Source: Geotalea toluenoxydans JCM 15764
GTDB lineage: Bacteria > Desulfobacterota > Desulfuromonadia > Geobacterales > Geobacteraceae
Assembly (NCBI RefSeq): GCF_001311985.1
Contig: NZ_BBCJ01000004.1
Span: 62,001-126,000, forward strand
Reading direction: 5' to 3'
DNA: 64,000 nucleotides
Positions 41,069 through 51,509 of this stretch are shown piece by piece (position 1 is the first letter of the stretch; each line of letters begins with the position of its first letter). The notes under the pieces were generated by a model. It was not told the DNA's origin and made no database searches. It was given only the letters and a program-made list of their open reading frames with translations. The translations under genes and the position numbers were made by a program.

Positions 41069-41104
41069 ACGAGGGGGTAGGCGATACAGCCTAGCCCCTC
41101 GTTG
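41069..41104 (+). terminator. hairpin after tRNA-Ala, probably element-borne terminator
   Basis: An ACGAGGGGGTAGGC arm pairs with GCCTAGCCCCTCGT (13 of 14 bases), with a 6-base loop. Only a weak T-rich tail follows. Because it lies inside the island, it was probably brought by the element to replace the displaced native terminator. Confidence 0.6.
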
Positions 41105-41348
41105 CATTTCAATCTGTTAGCGTGTCCTCCAGCATCTATGCTTGAAAATGAAAAAATCCCCCTCCGGGCAACTCCTTTTCCCTTGATCATATCTGTCCAC
41201 CCTACGTCTCATCGAAACTTCATTGGGTGAATCACTTCCCGGTGGCAATTGCGCATGCCAGTCAAACAGCTGGTAAAACCTCAAGAAATCTGGTATGTTT
41301 CAACAATTTCTAACACAAGAGAGTCCCATAAGAGACAGAGGATCGCAC

Positions 41349-42898
41349 GTGGAGAAACTGAGGATATTCGTCAGCTCGGTTCAGAAAGAGCTCGAAAACG
41401 AACGCATTGCCATTACTGAGCTCGTTTCGTCCGATCCCTTTCTCGGCCGGCATGTGGAGGCAATTCTGTTCGAGGAGCTTCCGGCGGCGGCCATTTCTGC
41501 TGAGGTAGCCTACCTTAGCGCCCTGCGTTCTTGCCACATATACATCGGGATTGTTGGCTTCGAATACGGTCGCAAGGGGGCTGATGGCCTTTCCGCGACT
41601 CACCGGGAATACACCGAGGCCAAACGGCTGGGAATACCCACCTTCTTCTTTGTCAAAGGCGACAATACGCAGGATGAGCGCCGTGATGAGGAGATGAAGG
41701 CCCTCTTTGCCGAAATCCGCGACGAACAGCACGGCCATGTCTATAAGCGCTTCACCCACTACCAGAGCCTGAAATCATCCGTCCGGGCTGTGTTGCTCAC
41801 GGAACTTGGAAAACAGGGCATGCGCCCGACCTCCGAGGAGACGGCAATTGCCGAGCAGACCATTGCCCAGGCCTCCGATTTCGACTCCCGTCTCATGGAA
41901 CGCGCCGATATAGCCGAGTTGGACAAGGCTCTGTGTCGCCGTCTTGTCGCGGCATGCACCGGCATCCCGGAGAGAGACCTGGAGGAGGACAGCATTCGCA
42001 AGACATTGATGAACCGCGGTTGATCTGGCAGAATGAAGAGTCCAGGGCCATCCACCCGACGGCCGCCGGTCTGCTCTTGCTGGGGAGAAGTCCCGAGACC
42101 TTCTTCCCGCAGGTTCGCATTGCCGCCAACGCTTTCGGAGGGAAAGAACGGGGCGAACCGATTGACCGCGAGGACATTCGTGACCCCCTGCCCATCGCGA
42201 TCGAGCGTACGTTTCAGTTCCTCAAGCGCAATATGCGGCACACCACCCGCATCGAAGGCTTCTCCAAGGTCGAAATTCATGAGTACCCCTATGAAGCCTT
42301 GCGGGAAGCCGTCGTCAATGCCGTTGCCCATCGTGACTACGATCTTGCCGGTTCAAGCATACGGGTGGAAAAGTATGCCGACCGCATCGAGATTGTCAGC
42401 CCCGGCCTCCCACCTGAACCAATCACCCTGCAGAAGATCGAGCGGCTCGATTACATTGCCTGTTCCCGTAATCCGAATCTGGCCCGAGGGCTTTCCTTTT
42501 TCGAGCGCATTGAAGAGCAGGGAGACGGCTTGCGCCGGATCGTGCGCGAGTCGGAAGGAATCGGCTTGTCACGTCCTCAGTTTCAGTTCCGAGACGGACA
42601 CTTCAAGGTCATCTTCTTCGCCCCGGAGGACATTCTGATGCTGAAGAGCCAGGGTGCCAGGCCGGTTTTCGAAGTGCCTGGGCATTTGCTTGCCAATCTT
42701 AGCGAGACGCAACGCACTATTATTAAACAATTGATTAAGCGGCAAACAGTGAAAGTGCCGGAACTTGCGGTTGAACTGAACGTAACGCCTCAAGCCATTC
42801 GTAAAGCTATCATGCCACTTATTGAGGCCAGGCTGGTTGTTCAGGAAGGTAAGGCGAGAGGCACGACCTACTCTCTCAAGGAAGGCTTACCGGAATGA
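41349..42898 (+). CDS. DUF4062 - ATPase - winged-helix protein (one frameshift)
   Basis: The joined protein is about 516 aa. The first 110 residues form a DUF4062 domain (LRIFVSSVQKELENERIAI), a TIR-like fold often seen at the start of bacterial STAND and other conflict proteins. The second half matches ATP-binding proteins of the COG2865 type, with the GHKL-like ALREAVVNAVAHRDYD (N box) and VEKYADRIEIVSPGLPPE. The end is a winged-helix domain (VPELAVELNVTPQAIRKAIM). The frame changes at about 42020; one T of TTT restores MNRGLIWQNEESRAI. I prefer the GTG at 41349, behind AGAGG, over 41295. It is the first gene of the island. Its role is inferred to be regulatory or defensive. Confidence 0.75.
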
Positions 42899-42900
42899 AA

Positions 42901-43106
42901 TCCGCAACTATTCGCAACCTGTTTACGCCGTATCCGCAACCATCGGCGGATATTGGTATCAACCAGAGAATCCGCAACTATCCGCAACCGGATTAGTGAG
43001 TATCCGCAACCGACTTTACGTCGGCCACCATTGGGGTATCTGCTACCATCCGCTACCGATTATAGCGGTATCCGCTACCAGAAAATGCCGCAACCGTTTT
43101 GCAACC
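42901..43106. repeat. iteron-like array: three degenerate ~69-bp units of TATCCGCAACC words
   Basis: Eleven words of the type (C/T)GC(A/T)AC, mostly within TATCCGCAACC, begin at 42903, 42913, 42935, 42973, 42983, 43005, 43041, 43051, 43073, 43089 and 43100. The first nine fall into three triplets, each with internal spacings of 10 and 22 bases, starting at 42903, 42973 and 43041 (steps of 70 and 68). The step is not a multiple of three, so this is not coding. Spacings near one and two helical turns suggest stacked protein-binding sites. It begins right after the DUF4062 gene stops. Confidence 0.8.
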
Positions 43107-43285
43107 GGATTTGGATGATTCCGAACCCAAGTTATGAGGCATCGGGGACTTGGCAGTGCACTTTGCAAGCTTGGCGCGGAGTCCGATGATATCAGGAGGT
43201 TGAATGCCCCCAGGAGGATTTGTCTGCCAGCAGGTGCGGCCATTGCTGTCTTAACCTCGGCGCGTTGGCATTTGAAGCAATCATT

Positions 43286-43331
43286 AAGCAAATCATGATG
43301 CAAAGATGCTGGTTTGCATCATTGTTTGCTT
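43286..43331. repeat. long inverted repeat after the primase-helicase gene
   Basis: Two 19-base arms (43286-43304 and 43313-43331), with only two mismatches, surround an 8-base loop; the left arm begins AAGCAAATCATGATGC. It lies 17 bases beyond the stop of the primase-helicase gene. There is no T run on either strand, so it is not a standard terminator. It could be a processing or protein-binding hairpin. Confidence 0.65.
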
Positions 43332-43347
43332 CAGTGTAGCAAAGGAG

Positions 43348-45772
43348 TTATGAAGCACGCTGTGGCGTGGCCTGCAAATACCCCATCGCCTTGAACCCCT
43401 TCATCCGCTTGTCATGCATCTTCGCCAGCATCGGCACTGAACTGTCCACATAGTCGTAAACCTGCACCTCACCCTTGCCGGGGTGGATTCGATGCAATCT
43501 GCCGGCGTATTGCACAAGCATTCCCTTCCATGAAAACGGCAGCGCCAGAAAGAGGGTGTCCAGCCGGGCATCATCAAAACCTTCGCCGATATAGCGTCCG
43601 GTGGCAAGGATCAATCGTTCCTCGTCATCGGGAATGGAAGCCAGATGATCCATGACCTTGCGCCGTTGCTTCACTCCCATCCCTCCCTGGAGCACCACCA
43701 GATGTTTCACCGAGTCACGTAGTTCCCCGGCAAGAAATTCCAGATGGTCTTTTCTCTCAGTCAAAAGGATAGGCGATCTTCCTTCGGCAAGTGACTGCCG
43801 GATATCATTGATGATGAGTCTGTTCCGCTGACGATCAGCGGTCAATAGGGCATAGATTTCCTGGATTGTCTTTTCACTGTTCGTGTCCGGCAGGCTGAAG
43901 CTGGTTTCCCGCAGGATCAATCGGCGAGTAAATTCTTCGTCTGTCGCCAGTTGTTTCCGGTTCAGTGAAAATCTGGTCGGACCGCACTGTAGGTGAATGA
44001 TCGGCTGATGGCCGTCCCGCCGGTACGGGGTAGCTGTGAGTCCTACACGTATTTTGCCTTGACCTCGGCCAGCACCCTTTCAAAGGAAAATGCCGGCAGG
44101 TGATGGCATTCATCCACGATGATCTGGCCATAGTTGGCCACCAGGTCGGCGACCTCTTCTTTTCGGACCAGACTCTGCATCATGGCCACGTCAAGGACAC
44201 CGGTAGCCTTGCTCTTGCCGGAGCCGATAGTGCCGATCGTCTTTGGCGGGAGGTCAAGAAAGCGGGAGAGCTGTGACACCCACTGGTCAAGGAGCGGTTT
44301 ACGATGGACCAGGACAAGAGTTGAGCAGTTCCGGGTCGCAGCCAGCCATGCACCGATCACCGTCTTGCCGGAACCGGGTGGGGCAACGAAGATACCGATG
44401 TCATGCGGCAAAAGCTCATCAACTGTCTGCTGTTGGATGTCGGAAAGCGTGCCGTGAAAGGTGAAAGTGGTTGTTGTGCCGGTTTGTCGTTTGTCGTCAA
44501 GGTGTAACGCAATACCATACTCGTCCATAAGAGACTGGAGGACATCTCGACAGCCCCTCGGCAGGGCTACATGCCCTGGCAACTCCTCGAAACAGGCAAT
44601 TACCCTTGGGGTGTTGTGGGTGGAAAGCCGCATCTTCTGCTTCTTGAAGAATTCCGGATTCTGGAAAGCGGCCAGCCGTTTGATCCGGTTCAGCAGTGCA
44701 GAGGGAATTCCTTTCGTCTCGATGAAGATCCGTTGCGCGAGAATGGCGGCGATCTTTTTCGGCAGTTTCCCTTTTATCCGTTGTTCCGGCAATCGGCCTG
44801 ACGGTGAACGTTCCCACGGGGCCTGTTCCTCGTCATCATCGGATGGCAATTTCAAGCCGATCACCTGGCCCTTTCGGACAGCCCGGTCGGCGATTATTTG
44901 CACTTCTTGCGGAGAAAGGTGCTTGAGCGAGGCCAGATAGCCCCACTGATCGGCATATGGAACAAAGGATTCATCGACAAAGACCGAGTTTTCCAGCTTA
45001 CGGGGCTCCCCTTGCATCGGCAGGGCGATCAGGTTGCCAAAGCCGCCACGGGGCATGGTGTCCTGGCTGGGGAAAAGTCGATCATAGGATTCCATGCTGA
45101 GTTGATGACGTCGGGACATGGTCTCGGTGATGAGGTAACATCCCATGACTCGGGCAACCGAGGCCATGACCGGATTGGTAAAAAAGAACCAGACATGAGC
45201 GCCATTGCCGGAACGTGAGCGTTCCACGGCCACAGGGAGGTCAAGAGAGGAACATGTTGCCCGGAAGGCCGCTACGTCCTCCTGCCAGGTAGACTTGTCA
45301 AAGTCCACGGCCAGAAATCGGCAGGTGTCGTCCGGCAGCAGCGGATAAACGCCTATGGTCTCTTTGCCTTGAAGATGCTCGCGAAGTACCGCATCACCGA
45401 CCGGGATATAGGCCTGGTGGTCACAGTCGCTACACTTGATGCGGGGAAACTTACGTTTTCCGCAGAGCGCGTATTTGCCGTCATTGGCGCAAGCGGCATG
45501 TAACCTTTGCGGTCATCTTTCTTGCTGAGCCAGAGTTTTGGGTATACATCTTCCCTTCCCCTGAAGAGGGAACGGAACAGGGCAATCTTTGCTGTCGGGG
45601 ATAACGTGGTATTCCCCTGGGTTGGGGAAGGGTCTATATCAATGCCTGACAGTTGCCGACGCAGGTCAAGAAGACGTTCAAGTATCGTCTGCCGCTCAAT
45701 ATCGAGCCGGGCAAGTCGACCTTCCTCCTGAGCGATTGTTTCACTAAGCCGATCTTTGATAGTCTTCGCCAA
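43348..45772 (-). CDS. TOTE-type archaeo-eukaryotic primase fused to SF2 helicase (frameshifts)
   Basis: The joined protein is about 808 aa. A coiled-coil start (to about residue 45) is followed by a Cys-rich zinc element (HAACANDGKYALCGKRK with IKCSDCDHQAYIPV). The primase domain has motif I AVDFDKSTW and motif II RSRSGNGAHVWF. The superfamily-2 helicase has Walker A FVAPPGSGKTVIGAWLA, DECHHLPAF, LTATPYRRDG and motif VI YAGRLHRIHPGKG. Frame breaks lie near 45497 and near 44040 (VLGLTATP restored by one T of TT). This domain order is that of the TOTE conflict-system family. It starts 38 bases after the SWIM gene on the same strand, so the two form an operon. Confidence 0.85.
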
Positions 45773-45810
45773 AGTTTTATCCGTGTGGTCCTGAGTGAAT
45801 TATCTCGGCT

Positions 45811-47755
45811 TCAGCCGGTAATCTTTTTCCCCGACAGGCTATCGAGCACCTCCATCAGTCGCCGCTTTGCCTTGTGGTCCCTCCGCAGCTCAATGAGCAG
45901 GTTCTGCCAGTCAGAAATGCGCCTGGTCTCCTGGTAGACTTTGCACATGCGTCGCAGATAAATAGCAGCCTCTTCGTAAGCCTTCGGTTTGACCTGCCCG
46001 ATCAGACTCTCCGCGATGGCCCGCCAGATGTCGAGGGCGATCTGGGGGTGGGATTCGGCGACTGCCTCGGCAACGGCCTTGTCCGTATCCCAGCCCCAGC
46101 GTTTGGTTTTCCGCAGCTCCTGGTACAGGGCAACCACGTCGTCGAAACGCCTCTCCAGGATGGCGATGTCGATAAGCATGTTGAGGTTCGGGAACCTTTC
46201 GTACCGCATTTCTGCTTTGTTTTGGGGTCTCATGACTTCCGGCTGCGGCAGTGGCCACTCCTTTGATCTCTTTTCCTTGCCGGACGGGTCGGGACGCTGA
46301 CCGGTCTCAAGATAGCGGAGCACGCAGCCTCTGACCGCAGGCCAGACCCTGGCCTTCTCCGCAGCCTTACGCAGCTCCGTGTAACTCTTGCGGGAGGCGC
46401 TGACAAAGAAATCCTCAGCCCGGTAAGCGGCGGCCAGATCATATTTCTTTTCTTTTTCAGCCATTTCCCGCAGCCTCACCTGCAGTTCGGCAGCAATGCC
46501 GGAAGCATTTTCCACGGTGCGCTCAAAGCCCCGAACGCACCACTGCCGCGCCTTTTCCTTTTCACCGGCGGCAAAGAGTGCGTCGACAAGTTTCCCATAA
46601 CATCGGCAGGCATCCGCTTCCTTTTCAAGGAGAGGAATGATGTCTTGCCGCCGGCCGCTCCGCTCAAAGGCGTCAAGGAGCATGTTCAAGATCCCGTTCC
46701 GCTGGTAGGTTTCGGAGAAGGCGGCGGACGCCGGCCTGGCTATGGATTTCAGGCGGGCTTCAAGAATATCCGCCACTTCACGCCAATTGGCTTGGGTGTA
46801 TGCCCCGCTCTCCAGCATCTTCCCGTCTGATTCCAGAAGGCTGTATTCGTCCGCCAGCGTATGATCGATCACCCACAGAAGCTGCTCCGACGGGGTCATG
46901 GAGGATTGAGGCACGGCGGCCAGCACAATCTCCATGCATTCGGCGATCGCCGTGGCAGTATCTCCCTCATCGTGGGACTGTTCCACCTGTTCGTTCCCCC
47001 TGGTCCAGAGCTCCTCTCCCAGTTGGAGCACCGCATCGGCATGGCCGTTGGTGAGGAGCGCCTGCAGTTGCTTCCGCACATGGGTATAATCGGGGAGGTT
47101 CCCTTCGTCTTCCCAGTGGCTGTGCCAGGCGGGCTCGGCGGTGATGTTTCTGATCTCCCGCCGCAGGGAACTCACGACTTTATCGACCCGGCCCGTTGCG
47201 AGTTGTTCCTTTTCCAGCATCCCACGCTCAATCTCAGGATAGCGGCCGCTCAGGTCCATCAGCAGCGCCACCAGCTCTTCCTTGTCCATCCCCTCAAATA
47301 TCTTCCGCAGTCGTGCCTTTCCCTTTCCCGTTGCGGGCGTGGCAATGAATTCAGACTCTTCATCTTCCTCCCCCATTCGTCATCATCCCCGTAATCGTCG
47401 GTCGAATCGTCGAAGAGGGCCTGGAATAGATCATCATCCTCGGCGAGCAAAGGTATCGTCTTCTTTTGCTTCACGTGCTCCGCCGCCGCCAATACGACCG
47501 ACACCGTATGCTTGCACGGACCCAGTCATAGGGGCAGGTGCAGAAATAGTCGAAGTCACCGTGTGAATCCAAGTGGACGGAGGTGGCGTACTCCTCGCTT
47601 CCCGACACCCATGCCGCCAAGGTGCCGTCTTCCGTGCGTGAAAGCCCTTTGACGTTGCTTACGTAGGATTTGCCGCGACTCAAAATCTTTGCGCCCGCCC
47701 ATTCCCGAAGGTCATCCAGGGTCAGATTCCGGAGAATAGCGTTGATTTTTTTCAT
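45811..47755 (-). CDS. SWIM zinc-finger protein, partner of the primase-helicase (two frameshifts)
   Basis: The joined protein is about 648 aa. The N-terminal 70 residues include a SWIM zinc finger: FCTCPYD, then, after a frame break near 47510, GPCKHTVSVVLAAAEHV, giving the CxC...CxH signature. SWIM fingers bind DNA or protein and are common in mobile and conflict genes. An acidic linker (DDSTDDYGDDDEW) follows, the frame breaks again near 47370, and then comes a long alpha-helical, tetratricopeptide-like region to the C-terminus. The start at 47755 gives MKKINAILRNLTLDDL. It is the first gene of the operon with the primase-helicase. Confidence 0.8.
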
Positions 47756-47956
47756 TTTCTGCCTCCGTAGTCAATGGGGGAAACAGTCGTGCAGTACTGT
47801 CAATTTCAGGCTATGATCCCGAGGTCGGTGTGAGAGCCTTCCAAGGATAACAAAAAGGCGCAAATGATATGGCAAAACATATTGAAAGTAAAGGGTAATT
47901 TGATAATTAAAGAATCAGACGGGCACATTTTGAAACATCGGGAAAACGGTAAAATT

Positions 47957-48010
47957 ATGCGTTCGCAACGCATAGGCCGTCGGTTCGATCCCGATCATCT
48001 CCACCAATAA
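47957..48010 (+). repeat. right attachment repeat (attR), 3' fragment of tRNA-Ala
   Basis: An exact 54-base copy of 41013-41066: anticodon arm, T arm, acceptor 3' strand and CCA of tRNA-Ala(CGC). The 5' half is absent, so it cannot make a tRNA. It marks the right end of the island and is followed directly by a strong terminator, the probable original downstream end of the tRNA gene. Confidence 0.93.
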
Positions 48011-48049
48011 AAGAAGAGGTTGTGCTGGGGGCATAACCTCTTCTTGTTT
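48011..48049 (+). terminator. rho-independent terminator, probable native tRNA-Ala terminator
   Basis: An 11-bp perfect stem, AAGAAGAGGTT (48011-48021) with AACCTCTTCTT (48035-48045), lies immediately after the tRNA fragment and is followed by GTTTG. Before the island inserted, it would have ended the tRNA transcript. Confidence 0.75.
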
Positions 48050-48097
48050 GACGGTAGTTTTTCAACAGATTCTTACCCTTCTTCATTTCCTGTCCCA

Positions 48098-49251
48098 CTA
48101 CAGAATAAAATAAAAGGTGGCCCCTTTCCCCACCTGTCCTTCTGCCCAGATCTCGCCACCATGGCGCTGAATGATGCGACTGACGGTGGCGAGGCCGATG
48201 CCATGGCCGGCAAACTCCCTGTCGCTGTGCAGCCGTTTGAATGGGCTGAACATGGTTTCGGCATACATATTGTCGAAACCGGCACCCTTATCCCGGATAA
48301 AGTAGCAGTTCCTCCCCTTCGATTCGGTTCTCCCCAACTCGATGAAGGTCTCCTCCTTCTTGCTTGAATACTTCCAGCATTGCCGATGAGGTTCTCCAAG
48401 GCGATTTGCAGAAAAATGGCGTCACCGTCAACTCTTATGCCGTCTGCAATTATGCATATTACCCTATGATCGGGAGTCTTCATTCTCAGGCTGTCGGTGA
48501 TTTCCCTGGCAATCATGCTCAGATCAACCTCTTCCCTCCGCAGTTCACATCTGGACAGTCTGGAAAAGCAGAGCAGGGAGTCGATGAGTTTTCCCATCAC
48601 TCGGGTGCCTCCTGGATTCGCTTCAGGTAATCCAGATGTTCTCCTTTCAGCAGTGGACCGCACTGTTCCCTGAGCAGGTGGCAGAACCCGCCGATAATGG
48701 TCAGCGGGCCGTTGAGGTCATGGGAGACCGTGTAGTTGAAGGCCTCCAGTTCGCCGTTTGCCATTTCCAGTTCCATCTTCCTTGCCATAAGGTCCGTATT
48801 CAGCATCTCTATCTGCTCTTCGAGATGTTTCCGTTCAGTAATGTCCGTTATGAAGGCAAAGATGCATGGCTCGCAGTTTATCTCGATGAGCTCGGCAGAA
48901 AAAAAGTCCGGCGAAGATATTATTGTTCTTATCCCTGAAATAGATGTCCTCATTTTTCAGCTTGCCCTTATCTATGAGTGAGCTGATTATGCGGACCCGG
49001 TCGTTGTAATCCAGCCAGATGCCGATTTCGGCGGAAGTAAAACCGATAACCTCCTCTCGGCAATAGCCGCTCCTGTCGAGGAATTCTTCATTCACCTCGA
49101 TGAACCGTCCGGCCAGGGTGGTAATACACATGGCAACTGGTGCAGCATGGAAAAGCCTAGCGAAATCAATCTGGGAGGCCACGGTACTTTGCCGTTCAAA
49201 CTCGTTTTCTTCCTGCTCCATGTGAGACATTTTCACGTTAAGCATATGCAC
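48098..49251 (-). CDS. PAS-domain sensor histidine kinase (frameshifts)
   Basis: The joined protein is about 385 aa. A PAS domain (FHAAPVAMCITTLAGRFIEVNEEFL) ends with FAFITDITERKHLEE. The HisKA H-box is FNYTVSHDLNGPLTIIGGF. The HATPase domain has ALENLIGNA (N box), IRDKGAGFDNMYA (G1) and GHGIGLATVSRIIQRHGG (G2). Frame breaks lie near 48935, 48605 and 48365. No membrane helix is seen. The start at 49251 is uncertain, as several Met codons lie within 30 bases. It sits just outside the island, reading toward it, and upstream lies the remnant of another kinase. Confidence 0.8.
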
Positions 49252-49334
49252 GGTGCTGCTCCCTCTATTGGTTCCGGCTTACCAGAGCCAGTATTTTTTC
49301 ACCAATTTTTTTCCGGACGGTCCCTGTGGGGAAT

Positions 49335-49508
49335 TCAGACACCAACCGGCAGAGTGAACCAAATGGTTGTCCCGTTGCCGGGTTCCCGGCTTTCCACCCA
49401 GATATTCCCATTGTGGTGCACCGCTTTTCTGCAGATGGTGAGGCCAAGACGGACGTGGTCACTGTGGTCATGGGTCCTTTGTTCTCGAAAAGAAGGGGAG
49501 AGGGCTTC
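49335..49508 (-). pseudogene. C-terminal fragment of a sensor histidine kinase
   Basis: One minus-strand frame reads HDHSDHVRLGLTICRKAVHH, then NIWVESREPGNGTTIWFTLPVGV and a stop at 49335-49337. This is the G2 box and final strand of a HATPase domain. Nothing before it on this strand supplies the rest of a kinase: the cheB stop lies immediately upstream. It is either a remnant left by a deletion or recombination, or the end of a gene broken beyond recognition. Confidence 0.6.
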
Positions 49509-50596
<1,088 letters not shown>

Positions 50597-50603
50597 GGCG
50601 GAT

Positions 50604-51491
50604 TCAGCTCCTCAGGGCGTAAACGGTCTTGCCGCAGAGCCGGAACAGGTCGGTGGCATGGTGGAAGCTTTCAGAGTGGCCGGCAAAGAACAGGCCATGG
50701 GGATTAAGGTAACGGGCCAGGTTTGTCAGCACCCGCTGTTGGGTCATCTTGTCGAAGTAAATCATGACGTTGCGGCAGAAGATGGCGTCGAATCTTTCTG
50801 ACAGCCCCCAGTCCGTGCTGAGAAGGTTGAGCTGCCGGAAGGTGATCATCCGCTGCAATTCCGGTTTGACCTTGGCAAAGCCGTCGTTTTCTCCTCTTCC
50901 ACGGAGGAAGAAGCGTTTCATCCTCTTCGAAGAGAGCATTTGCAGCTGTTCAAGGGGATAGATGCCTTTGCGCGCCCTCTTCAGAACATTGGTATCTATA
51001 TCCGTGGCAAGGATGCGCACCGGAGCATTGAAACTGTTGAACTGCTCAATGGCGGTAATAGCCAGTGAATACGGCTCTTCACCGGTGGAAGAGGCACAGG
51101 TCCAGATGGTAATCGGCCTGTTGAATTTGATACTTCCCAGGTGGCGGGCGAGAATGGGGAAATGATGGGCCTCGCGAAAAAAGGAGGTCATATTGGTGGT
51201 CAGCGCATTGATGAAAGCTTCCCGCTCAAGATTATTGCCGCTTTCCAGGATGCCGATATAGTCGGTGAAAGAGGTGAGCCGTCTGGTGCGCAGGCGGCGG
51301 GCCAGACGGCTGTATACCAGGTCATGCTTGTTTGGTGAAAGGGAAATGCCGGCGATGCTGTGAATGAGTGCGCGAATGCGGCCGAACTCCTCCTCAGTAA
51401 GGGGAGAAAGGACCGCCTCCTTCCCATCCCATAGTCTGTCCGGTGCCGGCGTCTTGCCGGATGGTGCAGTCAGCATCCCCATCATTTCCAT
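50604..51491 (-). CDS. cheR: chemoreceptor methyltransferase CheR
   Basis: An intact 295-aa CheR. The N-terminal helical domain and the SAM-binding domain are both present: [17 protein letters not shown], then [16 protein letters not shown] (motif I) and [15 protein letters not shown]. It methylates Glu residues of the receptor next to it in the operon. The start at 51491 may be slightly long, since MEMMGML has three possible Met codons. It lies between mcp and cheB, 18 bases after mcp. Confidence 0.93.
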   Translation of the reverse strand: MEMMGMLTAPSGKTPAPDRLWDGKEAVLSPLTEEEFGRIRALIHSIAGISLSPNKHDLVYSRLARRLRTRRLTSFTDYIGILESGNNLEREAFINALTTNMTSFFREAHHFPILARHLGSIKFNRPITIWTCASSTGEEPYSLAITAIEQFNSFNAPVRILATDIDTNVLKRARKGIYPLEQLQMLSSKRMKRFFLRGRGENDGFAKVKPELQRMITFRQLNLLSTDWGLSERFDAIFCRNVMIYFDKMTQQRVLTNLARYLNPHGLFFAGHSESFHHATDLFRLCGKTVYALRS

Positions 51492-51509
51492 TGTTCCAGT
51501 CCCGGCGGT

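Larger units (their letters stand above)
41013..48010. mobile_element. tRNA-Ala-integrated genomic island, about 6.9 kb
   Basis: The island is the 6,944 bases from the start of one 54-bp repeat to the start of the other. It holds three genes (DUF4062/ATPase, primase-helicase, SWIM protein), an iteron-like array and its own hairpin after the tRNA. No integrase, excisionase or plasmid gene is seen, so either it is a non-autonomous unit moved by another element or the mobilisation genes were lost. The 48-kb side carries the probable native tRNA terminator, and the left side carries an element-borne one. Bases 41067-41348, before the first gene, hold only that hairpin; 47756-47956 hold nothing I can name. 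Confidence 0.88.

Noticed and set aside
42901..43106. CRISPR array
   Set aside because: The repeat words are only about 11 bases, the spacing is 10 to 38 bases, and there are no cas genes; an iteron-like array fits better.
47957..48010. Second functional tRNA-Ala gene
   Set aside because: The 5' acceptor strand and D arm are missing, so only a 3' fragment exists.
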